64,000 bases of DNA from an uncultured Oligoflexales bacterium (GCA_958296095.1 OY282434.1:1704001-1768000), one strand, 5' to 3'. Shown: positions 25,854 to 35,206, counted from the stretch's first letter. Made by a program: numbers and translations. The notes: generated by a model not told the origin, from the sequence alone.

Positions 25854-27785
25854 ATGGGACGGAAACTTTCATTGCTGGTTGCCAGCCTCATTTTTTACGG
25901 GGGAAGTTCGTTCTCCTCTGTCTCTGCACCAAAGTCAGCGTTAACGTTGCCACTGCCGAGTGAGCCTGCGGCGCGGCTTGAACAAGTCTATCTACATGAA
26001 TTCACAGCAACAATTATGGAAACGGCGCGGCACTATGCCATCATTGCAGGGCGTGCCCCCGATTTAGGGATCGAGTCGTTGCCGCAGTTTGATCGCTGTC
26101 AAGCTTTGCTAGCATCGTTGCAACCGCGGGCCGCGCAGTTGCAGCACATCGCCGCGGCGGACCGGATCGATCGCACCATCTACTTCGAACATCTGCTGAC
26201 GCTATCGTTGATGGTGGCACACATGAACCGCAAGCTATATGAGTTGGGTCAGGAACGGACGGAGTTGCAGAAAGATTTCGCCCGCGGTGTCACTGACAAG
26301 GGCGAGGTGCAGAGGAAGCTCAAGACGCTCGATGACAAGATCGCGGTGCTCGACCACAAGATGGATGCTATTTTTGCCGCTGACCCTGCTAATCTGCTGT
26401 TGACCGTCAAGGTGGGGCAGCAGAAGCGGCCCCTGTACCAGAAAATAGTCGCCGACTACTACCACCTGCTGAGCGTGGAGATAGTGGGGTCGCGGTTGAT
26501 TGAGACGATACAGAAGTCAAACCAACCTCTGCTCGACAGTGCGTGGGAGGAAGTTACCACCAGACACAGACAATTTCTGCACCAGGCGTGGCGGCATACC
26601 TGTGGTGAGCGCAAGTTGCGGCGCTTGTTGCGTCCACATGAGTTTGCTGCACTGGGCTTTTACATCAAGCACCGTGGTCTCGTCGCGCGGGTAGAATCTC
26701 TGCTGACAGAGGCACAGGACGACGGTCTGCTGAAGGTGCAGCATAAGGTGGAAGGTCACTTCGCCGCACGTCTGACCCCTAAACATTTTCACAACTCGGC
26801 CAGCTCTTTCTTTGGCTCGCTGGCCGCGTTGACCTTGCCTGCCTTCCTGGTGCCCAGCAAATACAACGCCTTCACCCTGACGGCAATGGGAGTGGCGGGG
26901 GCACTGCATACTGGCCACCGCACCAAAGCACTCTACGACATGCGCCACCAGTTGGAGGCGGGTGCGTTGAGCGGCCTCAACTCCTACGAGCTCTACCACG
27001 ACTTTCGTCGCAACACTTCGCTCAGTCGCACCGCCTTTTCGCAGTTATCGGTGACGGCACTGGCGATGGTATTGCGGCGTATGCCACGCGAGGCGGCGGC
27101 GGCAACAACCAAGGTCGATAGCAAGTTGCTACTTGCAGTGGGGACGGTAGGCTCGTTGGCATCGATGCTCATTACGGAGACGCTGCAGACTGGCAACATG
27201 AATTTTCTTAAAGATCGTGATTTTTTCTACAATATGTTTATCGTCGCCGCGATCGACTTCACCCTCATCTGCCTCGCGTCTCCCTCACTAGCACTGTCTT
27301 ATGAAGCGCGGACGGCATTGACGGCGGCGGCATCGGTTCTATTGTCGGTCACGGGGCACGTCCTCAGCGGCAAAGAGATGAACTGGGATCGCATCATCTT
27401 TGACACTACCTTTGTCAGCACCTTTTCGCTGCTCAAGACCAAATACTTTTACACCAACGGCGCGCACTATTTGGTCAAAAAGCTTAAGGAACAGGGCATT
27501 GATAACATCGGGGCGCGGACTGCTGCGGTAAGCGTGTTGTCACTGATGAACAATTTTGCCGGCAACGTGCCCTATGCAGTTATCGCCCGCCGTTGGGTAG
27601 AACGCCAGCCTACCTACCACAAGTTTCCCTTGCCCGAAGGTCGGCGCGGCGATGAGTTAGACCACATCGATCTTGAGCAGCAGCTTGAGCTTCTGCTCGC
27701 GCAGCACAACCTTGAGGATGATGAACTCAGGCAAATTTTACTGCAAGCGACGGACTCGGCCAGCCGCGCGACGGCGAAGCCGTGA
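25854..27785 (+). CDS. Large membrane-associated protein of unknown function (643 aa)
   Basis: A signal-like N-terminus (KLSLLVASLIFYGGSSFSSV) is followed by a charged helical region to about residue 300. It includes a likely coiled coil at 125-170 (GQERTELQKDFARGVTDKGE, then LKTLDDKIAVLDHKMDAIF). Several hydrophobic segments then lie between about 325 and 560. A soluble acidic tail follows (DHIDLEQQLELLLAQHN). No domain is recognised. Translation probably depends on the leader frame directly upstream, from which it is separated by one TAG. It is the only gene behind its promoter before the repeat array. Confidence 0.75.
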   Translation: MGRKLSLLVASLIFYGGSSFSSVSAPKSALTLPLPSEPAARLEQVYLHEFTATIMETARHYAIIAGRAPDLGIESLPQFDRCQALLASLQPRAAQLQHIAAADRIDRTIYFEHLLTLSLMVAHMNRKLYELGQERTELQKDFARGVTDKGEVQRKLKTLDDKIAVLDHKMDAIFAADPANLLLTVKVGQQKRPLYQKIVADYYHLLSVEIVGSRLIETIQKSNQPLLDSAWEEVTTRHRQFLHQAWRHTCGERKLRRLLRPHEFAALGFYIKHRGLVARVESLLTEAQDDGLLKVQHKVEGHFAARLTPKHFHNSASSFFGSLAALTLPAFLVPSKYNAFTLTAMGVAGALHTGHRTKALYDMRHQLEAGALSGLNSYELYHDFRRNTSLSRTAFSQLSVTALAMVLRRMPREAAAATTKVDSKLLLAVGTVGSLASMLITETLQTGNMNFLKDRDFFYNMFIVAAIDFTLICLASPSLALSYEARTALTAAASVLLSVTGHVLSGKEMNWDRIIFDTTFVSTFSLLKTKYFYTNGAHYLVKKLKEQGIDNIGARTAAVSVLSLMNNFAGNVPYAVIARRWVERQPTYHKFPLPEGRRGDELDHIDLEQQLELLLAQHNLEDDELRQILLQATDSASRATAKP

Positions 27786-27802
27786 CACGTTGGTGTAACT
27801 AA

Positions 27803-27814
27803 CGCGAATATCGG
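27803..27814 (-). other. Array-boundary motif, left edge of array 4
   Basis: CGCGAATATCGG lies 18 bases after the stop of the 643-aa gene, at the start of array 4, in the same orientation relative to the array as the copy at 14418. Confidence 0.5.
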
Positions 27815-28420
27815 CTCTTTGTCCCGCTCGCTTTCTAGCTCATCGCTACGCGATGCTGTTTGTAACGCTCGCTTCCTAGCTCGCTTCGCTCGCTACGCTG
27901 CTTTTTGTATCGCTCGCTTGCTAGCTCGCTCCTTGTTCTCAGATCTCTTGCTATTGCGTTCAGGCCTGCGCCCAAGTCTCTCGGTGGTTGCCCCCACCTC
28001 TTGCCTACCGAGAGCCACATGAACGGCGCGGCGAGGCCGTACGAAAACTCGACCACAAATACTGCCAACACCATAGTCAGTTTATTTTTTTGCACAAGGC
28101 ATGTGCTTTCACCTAACTCAAGGGAGAGTTTATCGGTAGGGCTGCGCCGTGCCAAGACAACGGAGATTTGTGATAAGTAGTGCCTGTCCTCAGATTTCTC
28201 GCAGTTGCCCCCACCTCTTGCCTACCGAGAGCTTTGTGAACGGCACGGGGAGACCGTGCGAAAACTCGACCGTAAATATTGTCATATTGCCACCAGATTA
28301 CCGGGTTAAGATAGAGTATGTTCTCATACCTAATTCGGGGGAGAAGTTTCTCGGCAGGTCTCACCGTGCCAAGACAACGGAGATTTGTGCTAAGACTAGC
28401 GGGGACTTGCGCTAAGCATT
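27812..28420 (+). repeat. Mosaic repeat array 4 (plus orientation)
   Basis: The array fills the gap between two convergent genes. It opens with CTCGCTTTCTAGCTC words and then has the CTTGCCTACCGAGAG, ACTCGACCACAAATACTGCC and GTGCCAAGACAACGGAG modules, the last two occurring twice. Its second half (28246-28394) is repeated exactly, inverted, at 31699-31847. Confidence 0.85.
28246..28394 (+). repeat. 149-bp repeat segment, left copy of an inverted pair
   Basis: Read against the reverse complement of 31699-31847, I find no mismatch over 149 bases. The pair faces inward around the acyl-CoA dehydrogenase, CmoA-like and rhomboid genes, so recombination between the copies would invert that 3.3-kb block. 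Confidence 0.8.
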
Positions 28421-28447
28421 GGCTAGCTCCACTCGCGCCTTGCACCG

Positions 28448-29605
28448 TCAGCGTCTCAGATAGCGGGAGATGACGATGCGTTGAATCTCGCTCGTGCCTT
28501 CGCCGATGCGTAGCAGTGCCGCATCACGATAGAAGCGTTCGATCGGGTATTCCTTCATCAAGCCGTAGCCGCCAAAGATCTGCTGACCTTCACGCGCCGC
28601 GAATTCCGCCACCTCCGAGCAGTAGAGCTTCGCCATCGCCGCGAGTTTTTGGAACGGCTTACCTTCCTGTCGTAGCCAGCAGGCCTTGTAGAGTAGGTTC
28701 TCGGCGGCCTCGATGCGGGTAGCCATGTCCGCCAGCTTGAAGGCAATGGCCTGGTGATCGATAATAGGCACGCCAAAGGCCTGGCGCTGTTTGGCATAGT
28801 CGAGTGCCAGGGCCAGTGCTCCCTTTGCCAACCCCAAACCCATGGCGCTAATCGACAAGCGCCCGTTATCGAGCGTCTCCATCATTATTTTGAATCCCTG
28901 CCCTACTTCACCGAGCCGTTCGCGGTCCGCAACTCGCACATTATCGAAGTACAGCTCCCCCGTATTGGATGCCCGCCACATCATCTTATCCTTCATCGCC
29001 ACGCGTCGCAGGCCTGGGCTGTCTACGGGCACGAGGAAGCAAGTCAGCTGTGGCTTGCCCTCCGCGCGTCCCGTCACTGCCTGCACCGTGATACCGAGCG
29101 TGTTTTCCGCCGCACCGTTAGTTATCCACAGCTTCGAGCCGTTGATTATCCACTGCTTGCTCTTGCTGTCGTAACGTGCCGTCGTGCGATTAGAGCGGGC
29201 ATCACTGCCCGACCCTGCTTCCGTCAAGCCAAAGGCCCACAGGTGTTCGCCATTGCACAGGCGGGGTAGCCACTGTTCTCGTTGTGCAGGCGAGCCGTAG
29301 TAGAAAAGCGGTGCCACACCGAGACTGTTGTGTGCTGCAATCGTTGCCGCCTGCGAACCATCCACCCGTGCCAGCTCCTCGACCGCGACGATGAAGGAGA
29401 GATAATCCAACCCCTGTCCGTGCGCCTCGCGGGGCACGATCATGCCAAACAAGCCTAATTCACCCATCTTGCGCGTCAGAGGCACGGAAAACTGTTCGTC
29501 ACGATCGAGGGCAAAGGCTTGGGGGGCAATTTCCTTGGCAGCAAACGCACGCACTGCCTGCCGCAACAGCTGTGTTTCTTCGCTTTCATAAAACTGGTAT
29601 GCCAT
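28448..29605 (-). CDS. Acyl-CoA dehydrogenase
   Basis: This is a FAD-dependent dehydrogenase that forms trans-2-enoyl-CoA. Family marks in its 385 residues are FGLTEAGSGSDA, IINGSKLWITNGA, QAFGVPIIDHQAIAFKLADM and the C-terminal GEGTSEIQRIVI, with the catalytic Glu in GEG. The length is typical of short/medium- or branched-chain enzymes; substrate cannot be fixed from sequence. It could work with the enoyl-CoA hydratase at 35271. It lies downstream of, and on the same strand as, the CmoA-like gene. Confidence 0.93.
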   Translation of the reverse strand: MAYQFYESEETQLLRQAVRAFAAKEIAPQAFALDRDEQFSVPLTRKMGELGLFGMIVPREAHGQGLDYLSFIVAVEELARVDGSQAATIAAHNSLGVAPLFYYGSPAQREQWLPRLCNGEHLWAFGLTEAGSGSDARSNRTTARYDSKSKQWIINGSKLWITNGAAENTLGITVQAVTGRAEGKPQLTCFLVPVDSPGLRRVAMKDKMMWRASNTGELYFDNVRVADRERLGEVGQGFKIMMETLDNGRLSISAMGLGLAKGALALALDYAKQRQAFGVPIIDHQAIAFKLADMATRIEAAENLLYKACWLRQEGKPFQKLAAMAKLYCSEVAEFAAREGQQIFGGYGLMKEYPIERFYRDAALLRIGEGTSEIQRIVISRYLRR

Positions 29606-29673
29606 CGTTCAACCCACACCTGCCCCGATTCTAACACATTGTTGGTGCAGGTCAAAATCACAAGTTACGGCTA

Positions 29674-30381
29674 TCACTTGATAGCGAGATAACCTTCAAA
29701 GCAGAGGTACTTCATAACCGTGAAAACACGGGAAAAGCCCGCGGCACGCAACAGTTTTTTGTTAGCACTGGCCGTCAATGGCTGTTGCACACCGCGCAAA
29801 CTGTTAGCTTTAGTGATTACCTGTTCAGGCGGGCAACCGTGTGCCAGCTTGAAGTTGGTATGGATCAGCGTGGCCATTTCTTGTAAGGCGGCATCGGCAG
29901 CAATTACTTTCTCAAACAGCAGCAACGCACCCCCGCGGTGCAGGCCGTGATAAATTTTATGCAGCAGTGTTGCCCGCAGACGTGGCTTGATAAATTGTAG
30001 CGTGTAGCAGGCAATCATCAGATCAGCGGGGACGAATTCAAACTGCGTGATGTCAGCAGTCAGCAGCTCGACGTTGGCTAACGCCTTACAGTGGGTTGCG
30101 TCGGCATGCGCAATCATGCGCGACTCGATGTCGATGGCCTTGATCGCTGCCTGTTGATGACGAGCGGCGAGACGAGCACTGAGCCGACCTGTAGCACAGC
30201 CAAGATCGTAGCACAGTGACCCGTCGCTGAGAAAAAATTCCGCAAAGGCACAGATCAAATCGTGACTGTGGCGGTAGAGTGGCACGGAATTTTCGATGTG
30301 CGCATCGAAGTTACTCGCCACCTGTGCCTGGCCAAAACTCCACTTACCGTCAGGTTCTAGCACCAACGCATCACGGTTCAT
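29674..30381 (-). CDS. cmoA: CmoA-like SAM-dependent enzyme (carboxy-SAM synthase family)
   Basis: The order of motifs follows CmoA: a start with DGKWSFGQAQVASNFDAHI, CYDLGCATGRLSARL as SAM motif I, then CYTLQFIKPRLRATLLHKIY, GLHRGGALLLFEK, NFKLAHGCPPEQV and a C-terminal beta-strand. CmoA converts SAM and prephenate to carboxy-SAM for wobble-uridine modification. TrhP at 4571 acts on the same uridine, which is consistent. GGAGGAG precedes the ATG. It overlaps the rhomboid gene by four bases. No cmoB is in the window, so another methyltransferase role is possible. Confidence 0.75.
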   Translation of the reverse strand: MNRDALVLEPDGKWSFGQAQVASNFDAHIENSVPLYRHSHDLICAFAEFFLSDGSLCYDLGCATGRLSARLAARHQQAAIKAIDIESRMIAHADATHCKALANVELLTADITQFEFVPADLMIACYTLQFIKPRLRATLLHKIYHGLHRGGALLLFEKVIAADAALQEMATLIHTNFKLAHGCPPEQVITKANSLRGVQQPLTASANKKLLRAAGFSRVFTVMKYLCFEGYLAIK

Positions 30382-31229
30382 GTTCTCCTCCCGACTCGCG
30401 CCTTATACAGACCCCAGAGCACGCCGCTGAGTAAACCAAAGAGATGCGCGGCATTGGCCATGTTCTCAAGCAAACCGCTCATGCCGAGCAACAGCCACAC
30501 CAGCATGAAGCCGATGGTGAAGCGATCCATCAGGTAACCGCTGGCGGGCTGAAACTGTGCCATAATCCAAACATAGCCGAGCAGGCCATAGACCACACCA
30601 GAGAACCCCCCGAAATTCGGCCCGGCAAGCACGTACTGCCCGACATTGGAGACCGTGCCGATGGCTAGCACGAGTAGGGCAAGTTGTCGTTGCCCACCAC
30701 GCATCTCTATCTGAGTGCCGAGCGTGTGCAGCCATAGCATGTTGAAAATAATGTGCAAAATGCCAAAGTGCAAAAAAATCGGCGTGACCAGCCGCCACAA
30801 CTGACCCTGCTGAATTTCAACGAAGTGCGGGCGCACGAACTCGGAGATATATAGCAGGGCGATGAAGCGCGGGGCCAGCCCCGATGCCTGCACCAAAAAC
30901 ACCCCGACGGCGATGGCAATCAAGATTGTGCTAAGTTTACCCTGCACCGCGGCACGGGGAAAAAGTTGCGAGCGCACATCGACATAGCTCGCCCGTCGCG
31001 GTTTTTTCGTCGTGGGCTGGGTCACGTTGCGATAGCGGGCATGGAACGGGTCTTGGCGGAAAGTTGCGGTTATCTCACGCGCGTCATTGCCGTGCTCCTC
31101 GTCCACCACCCACAGCTCGAAGCCGGCCCCGCTCGCCGCGGTGCGCAGCACGGTCTCAATCCCTTGTGCTTGCAAATAGCGCACGAGAACTTTGCCATCG
31201 CCTTCATTCAATGTCGTTACTTTGCGCAC
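30378..31229 (-). CDS. glpG: Rhomboid-family intramembrane serine protease (GlpG-like)
   Basis: A cytoplasmic N-terminal domain of about 95 residues precedes six or so membrane segments. The catalytic Ser is in NFGGFSGVVYG and the catalytic His in NAAHLFGLLSG (S210 and H262 from the chosen start). The oxyanion motif FLHFGILHIIFNM is intact. GTG 31229 is chosen because GGAGAG lies before it with a six-base gap; a TTG at 31247 is also in frame. Its last four bases overlap the start of the CmoA-like gene. It cleaves membrane proteins within the bilayer; substrates unknown. Confidence 0.92.
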   Translation of the reverse strand: MRKVTTLNEGDGKVLVRYLQAQGIETVLRTAASGAGFELWVVDEEHGNDAREITATFRQDPFHARYRNVTQPTTKKPRRASYVDVRSQLFPRAAVQGKLSTILIAIAVGVFLVQASGLAPRFIALLYISEFVRPHFVEIQQGQLWRLVTPIFLHFGILHIIFNMLWLHTLGTQIEMRGGQRQLALLVLAIGTVSNVGQYVLAGPNFGGFSGVVYGLLGYVWIMAQFQPASGYLMDRFTIGFMLVWLLLGMSGLLENMANAAHLFGLLSGVLWGLYKARVGRRT

Positions 31230-31698
31230 AAAACTCTCTCCAGGCAAGACGTAGCACTATGCCTATACCCAAAACTCAAACCCCTAAGCAACACTCGCGT
31301 GTGCTTGTTTGCATGTGCGAGGCGCAACGAACGGCCTCACCGCGCCCTTCATGGAGCTCTCTGTGGGCAAGAGGTGGGGGCAACCGCCGAGAGGCTTGGG
31401 GGGCAAGGACACCACTTAGCCCAAACCTCCGTTGTCTTGGCAGGGAGCAGTGGAGCTAGCAAGCGGCAAAAAAGCCGATCAGCGAGAAACTCTCCCCTGA
31501 GATAGGTGGCAAGCACATGCCTTGTGCAAAGAAATAAACTGAACGCAATAGCGAGTGGTCTGGGGACAAGCAGCGAGCTAGGAAGCGAGCGATACAGAAA
31601 GCCGCAGCGCAGCGAACGGTCTCGCCCCGCCGTTCATGGAGCTCTCGGTAGGCAAGAGGTGGGGGCAACCGCCGAGAGGTTTGAGGGCAAGGACACCA

Positions 31699-31847
31699 CT
31701 TAGCACAAATCTCCGTTGTCTTGGCACGGTGAGACCTGCCGAGAAACTTCTCCCCCGAATTAGGTATGAGAACATACTCTATCTTAACCCGGTAATCTGG
31801 TGGCAATATGACAATATTTACGGTCGAGTTTTCGCACGGTCTCCCCG
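31699..31847 (-). repeat. 149-bp repeat segment, right copy of an inverted pair
   Basis: This is the reverse complement of 28246-28394 without a difference that I could find. The identity, against the usual 80-90% between family members, points to a recent copy or to gene conversion. Confidence 0.8.
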
Positions 31848-32320
31848 CGCCCTTCATAAAGCCCTCGGTGGGCAAGTCTCAACGCGACAGCCAAGAGGTT
31901 TGATGGCAAGCAGAGAGATCTGATGACAAACCTGAACGCAATAGCAAGAGGTCTGAGAGCAAGCAGCGAGAGGATGCAGAGAGACTAGAGGATAAGCAGC
32001 GAGCTAGCAAGCGAGCGATACAAAAAGCCGCGTAGCGCGTAGCGCGCCACGGCGCAGCCCTACCGAGAAACTCTCCCCCCGAATAGGTGCAAGTACATGC
32101 CTTATGCAAAAGCATAATCTAACGACAATATGGCGGTATTTATGGTCGAGTTTTCGTACGGCCTCGCCGCGCCCTTCATAAAGCCCTCGGTAGGCAAGTC
32201 TCAACGCGACAGCCAAGAGGTTTGATGGCAAGCAGAGAGATCTGATGACAAACCTGAACGCAATAGCAAGAGGTCTGAGAGCAAGCAGCGAGAGGATGCA
32301 GAGAGACTAGAGGATAAGCA

Positions 32321-32458
32321 GCGAGCTAGAAAGCGAGCGTTACAAAAAAGCAGCGTAGCGAGCGAAGCGAGCTAGAAAGCGAGCGTTACAAAAAAGCCGC
32401 GTAGCGAGCGAAGCGAGCTAGAAAGCGAGCGTTACAAAAAAGCCGCGTAGCGAGCGAT
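32321..32458 (-). repeat. 46-bp tandem repeat, three copies
   Basis: Units start at 32321, 32367 and 32413, each beginning GCGAGCTAGAAAGCGAGCGT. They differ only at one or two positions. This is the minus-orientation form of the same words that make the 45-bp tandem at about 49740-49860. Confidence 0.9.
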
Positions 32459-32593
32459 ACAAAAAGCATCGCGTAGCGATGAGCTAGGAAGCGGCAAGGA
32501 ACTTGCCTGCATCAAGTCGTTGCCAGTAGCTGCTTGCAATTTCAATTTTTTTTTGCTACAAGGCGTGCCGCAAGAATCATACAGGAGGAGCAG

Positions 32594-34387
32594 ATGGCTG
32601 ACGATGTGCGCAACTTGCGCTACGAGCCGCATGAGAACCCGCCTCCGGCGCTGACCATCGGCTTGGCGTGGCAGTACGTTGTGCTCCTCGTCGGTGGCAT
32701 CGTTATCACACCGGCAGTGGTCGTGCGTGCCGCGGGTGGCAGCGACACCTACATGTTGTGGGCGGTGTTTGCGGCACTGCTGATCAGCGGGATTACCACC
32801 ATGTTGCAGGCGGTGGGATTTAAGCGTATTGGTGCAGGCTACATCCTGGTCATGGGCACATCGGGAGCATTCATAGCCATCTCCATCAAGGCGCTGGCCA
32901 AGGGCGGGCCGTCGTTGCTGGCGACGCTGGTCATCGCCTCGGCAGTGGTGCAGTTTTTTCTGGCGTGGAAGCTGGCGGCCTTTCGGCGGGTGTTCAATTC
33001 AACCGTCGGTGGCATAATTATCATGCTGGTGGCGGTGAGCGTAATGCCGATCGTTTTTGGTTTGCTGACCGAAGTGCCTGCTAGTGCGCCGCCGTATGCT
33101 GCACCGCTCAGTGCACTGGTTACCATGATCTGCGTTGTCGTCATCGTCTTCAAGTCCTCAGGCATTCTGCGCCTCTGGGCACCCGTAATTGGGATCATCG
33201 TCGGCTCTATCACTGCCGCGGTGCTCGGTTTGTACGAAGGGCAGCGAGTCATCGATGCGGCTTGGATTGGCTTGCCGTTGGCAAACTGGCCCGGCTTGAG
33301 TTTTGATTTTAGCCCCACGTTTTGGCTGCTGTTGCCGTCGTTTATCTTCGTAACCATCATCGGTGCAATTGAGACCGTTGGCGATGGCTTCGCGGTGCAG
33401 CAGGTTTCGTGGCGCAAGCCACGCAGTATTGATTTTCGCTCCCTGCAAGGGGCGGTGTTTGCCGACGGCGTGGGCAATTTTCTGTCAGGCCTGTTCTCGA
33501 CGGTACCTAACTCCACCTACTCGACTGGTGTCTCACTCGTTGAATTGACGGGTGTCGCGGCGCGTCGGGTGGGTCTTTGGATTGGGGTAGTGCTCATCTT
33601 TTTATCCGCGTCACCGAAAGTGACGGCCGTCATTCTCTCCATTCCCAATCCCGTCGCCGCGGCTTATATCGGGCTGTTGTTGGCGCTGCTGTTCGTTGTG
33701 GGGATGAAACTTGTCGTGCAGAACAGCGACTATCGCCGTGGTATGATTGCAGGCGTGGGTTTTTGGATGGGTTATGGGTTTCAGAGCGGTAAAATTTTTC
33801 CTGAACTCATCAGCGGTGACAGCTGGGGCGTGTTGTTGCAAGATGGCGTGACTTCAGGTGGACTGGTAGCACTGGGACTGTCGATACTGATGGAGCTGGT
33901 CGATTCTCGCCGTCGCAAACTCAAGACAGGATTACGTGCTGGCGACATGCCCAAAATTCATGCTTTCTTAAGTGAACTGGCAGCCTCTAAAAACTGGAGC
34001 AAGGAGGCAACCATGCGTCTCTGTTCTGCGGGCGAGGAGACGGTGCTGAGTTTGATTGGGCCGCAGGAAGATAGCGCGACCACAGGGCGAGATGACGAAG
34101 ACGATGACGATGATGATGATGAAAACAAACAGCGTCATCTGTTGATTACCGCACGCGGCAGCAGCAAGAGCATCGAGTTGGAATGCATCGCCGCCCCAGG
34201 CGAAGAAAATCTTGAAGATCGCATGGTGCTGCTCAAGGAAGGTGGCAGCACTGCCAGTGAAAGCGATCTTTCCCTGCGTATATTGCGGCATGTCAGTTCT
34301 TCTTTCCGACACCAGCAGTATCACGATACCGATATAATTACCGTGCGGGTGGATGCTGAGCCATCTGCCAGCGCGGCTGCATCTTAG
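32594..34387 (+). CDS. NCS2-type uracil/xanthine permease with a C-terminal cytoplasmic domain
   Basis: About 450 residues form a nucleobase/ascorbate transporter (NCS2) with some twelve to fourteen membrane segments; it starts PPALTIGLAWQYVVLLVGGI and has the family's substrate-site region IGAIETVGDGFAVQQ. An extra 145-residue domain follows: LSELAASKNWSKEATMRLCS, AGEETVLSLI, a run of ten acidic residues, LLITARGSSKSIELEC and LRILRHVSSSFRHQQYHDTD. It looks like a degenerate ATPase-like (HATPase) fold, though I cannot confirm that. ATG 32594 follows GGAGGAG; the frame extends 20 codons upstream into repeat-derived sequence. The cargo is a nucleobase by family. Confidence 0.85.
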   Translation: MADDVRNLRYEPHENPPPALTIGLAWQYVVLLVGGIVITPAVVVRAAGGSDTYMLWAVFAALLISGITTMLQAVGFKRIGAGYILVMGTSGAFIAISIKALAKGGPSLLATLVIASAVVQFFLAWKLAAFRRVFNSTVGGIIIMLVAVSVMPIVFGLLTEVPASAPPYAAPLSALVTMICVVVIVFKSSGILRLWAPVIGIIVGSITAAVLGLYEGQRVIDAAWIGLPLANWPGLSFDFSPTFWLLLPSFIFVTIIGAIETVGDGFAVQQVSWRKPRSIDFRSLQGAVFADGVGNFLSGLFSTVPNSTYSTGVSLVELTGVAARRVGLWIGVVLIFLSASPKVTAVILSIPNPVAAAYIGLLLALLFVVGMKLVVQNSDYRRGMIAGVGFWMGYGFQSGKIFPELISGDSWGVLLQDGVTSGGLVALGLSILMELVDSRRRKLKTGLRAGDMPKIHAFLSELAASKNWSKEATMRLCSAGEETVLSLIGPQEDSATTGRDDEDDDDDDDENKQRHLLITARGSSKSIELECIAAPGEENLEDRMVLLKEGGSTASESDLSLRILRHVSSSFRHQQYHDTDIITVRVDAEPSASAAAS

Positions 34388-34399
34388 GTTGAGGTTGAG

Positions 34400-35206
34400 A
34401 TGGCTGGTCGTGGTTATGTGCTGCATAGTTTAGCTAACGAGATCGAACGGCTGGGCTTTCAGCACGATGTGTTGGCGGAAGGCTTTCGTGCCTTGTGGTT
34501 GCGTGGTGGCATTACCGCGGGCTTGCAGGTGCTCGATGCAGGCTGTGGCCCTGGCTATGCCAGTCTTGAGTTGGCAAAGCTGGTCGGCGATACGGGCAAG
34601 GTGACCGCGGTTGATTTCTCCCGCCAGTATTTGCAACATTTGCGCCAGCAGATCGCCGCGGCCGCCATTAACAATATCACGGTAATTGAAAGTGATCTGG
34701 CGCGTACGCCGCTACCCGACGCGTGTTGCGATGTCGTCTTTGTGAAATTCGTGTTGCTTTTTATTCCTGACATCAGCAAGGTCTTAGAGAAATTCTACCG
34801 CGTGCTGCGACCAGGCGGGCGGCTGTTGATAAGCGATTATGCAGGTGGCGGGAATTTTTCTCCCCCGGACACTCCTCTCAACGAACTGCTGGCGTTTTTG
34901 GGACAACGCTACGAGGGACGTGCTGATGTTGAGGTTGGACGGGTGTTGCCTCAGGCTCTCATTGCCCAGGGCTTTCATCTGACTTCGATTGTGCCAGAGG
35001 TACAGATCGGGCGGCTCGGTGATCGTGTCTGGCAATGGGCGGCAATGTTTGTAAGCTCCGTGCTTGATCGTTTTGAAGACGACGGCGACCTACCACCCGT
35101 GCAAGTCGACAAATACCGCCAGGAGCTAGCCAGGCTTGCCACCGATCCTACGGCTTTCTACGCGTCATCGCTGCTGCTGCACTGTGTTGCCACCAAGCCT
35201 TGTTGA
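34400..35206 (+). CDS. Class I SAM-dependent methyltransferase
   Basis: SAM motif I is VLDAGCGPGYASLELA, the acidic residue of motif II is in KVTAVDFS, and motif IV/V is FVLLFIPDISKVLEKF with RPGGRLLISDYAG. This places it in the UbiE/Methyltransf_11 group; the substrate is unknown. A C-terminal 90 residues (WQWAAMFVSSVLDRFED) are not assigned. The gene starts 13 bases after the permease stop behind GAGG, so the two are probably cotranscribed. Confidence 0.85.
   Translation: MAGRGYVLHSLANEIERLGFQHDVLAEGFRALWLRGGITAGLQVLDAGCGPGYASLELAKLVGDTGKVTAVDFSRQYLQHLRQQIAAAAINNITVIESDLARTPLPDACCDVVFVKFVLLFIPDISKVLEKFYRVLRPGGRLLISDYAGGGNFSPPDTPLNELLAFLGQRYEGRADVEVGRVLPQALIAQGFHLTSIVPEVQIGRLGDRVWQWAAMFVSSVLDRFEDDGDLPPVQVDKYRQELARLATDPTAFYASSLLLHCVATKPC

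Larger units (their letters stand above)
31318..32500 (-). repeat. Mosaic repeat array 5 (minus orientation)
   Basis: This array lies between two divergent genes (glpG and the NCS2 permease). Modules are as in the other arrays but reverse-complemented. A stretch of about 160 bp at 31846-32010 recurs at 32170-32335, so part of the array arose by tandem duplication with a 324-bp period. It contains the right copy of the 149-bp inverted pair and ends with a 46-bp tandem repeat. Confidence 0.85.

Noticed and set aside
25645..25872. 75-residue minus-strand frame upstream of the 643-aa gene
   Set aside because: It covers the plus-strand promoter and leader, has no ribosome binding site and resembles no protein.
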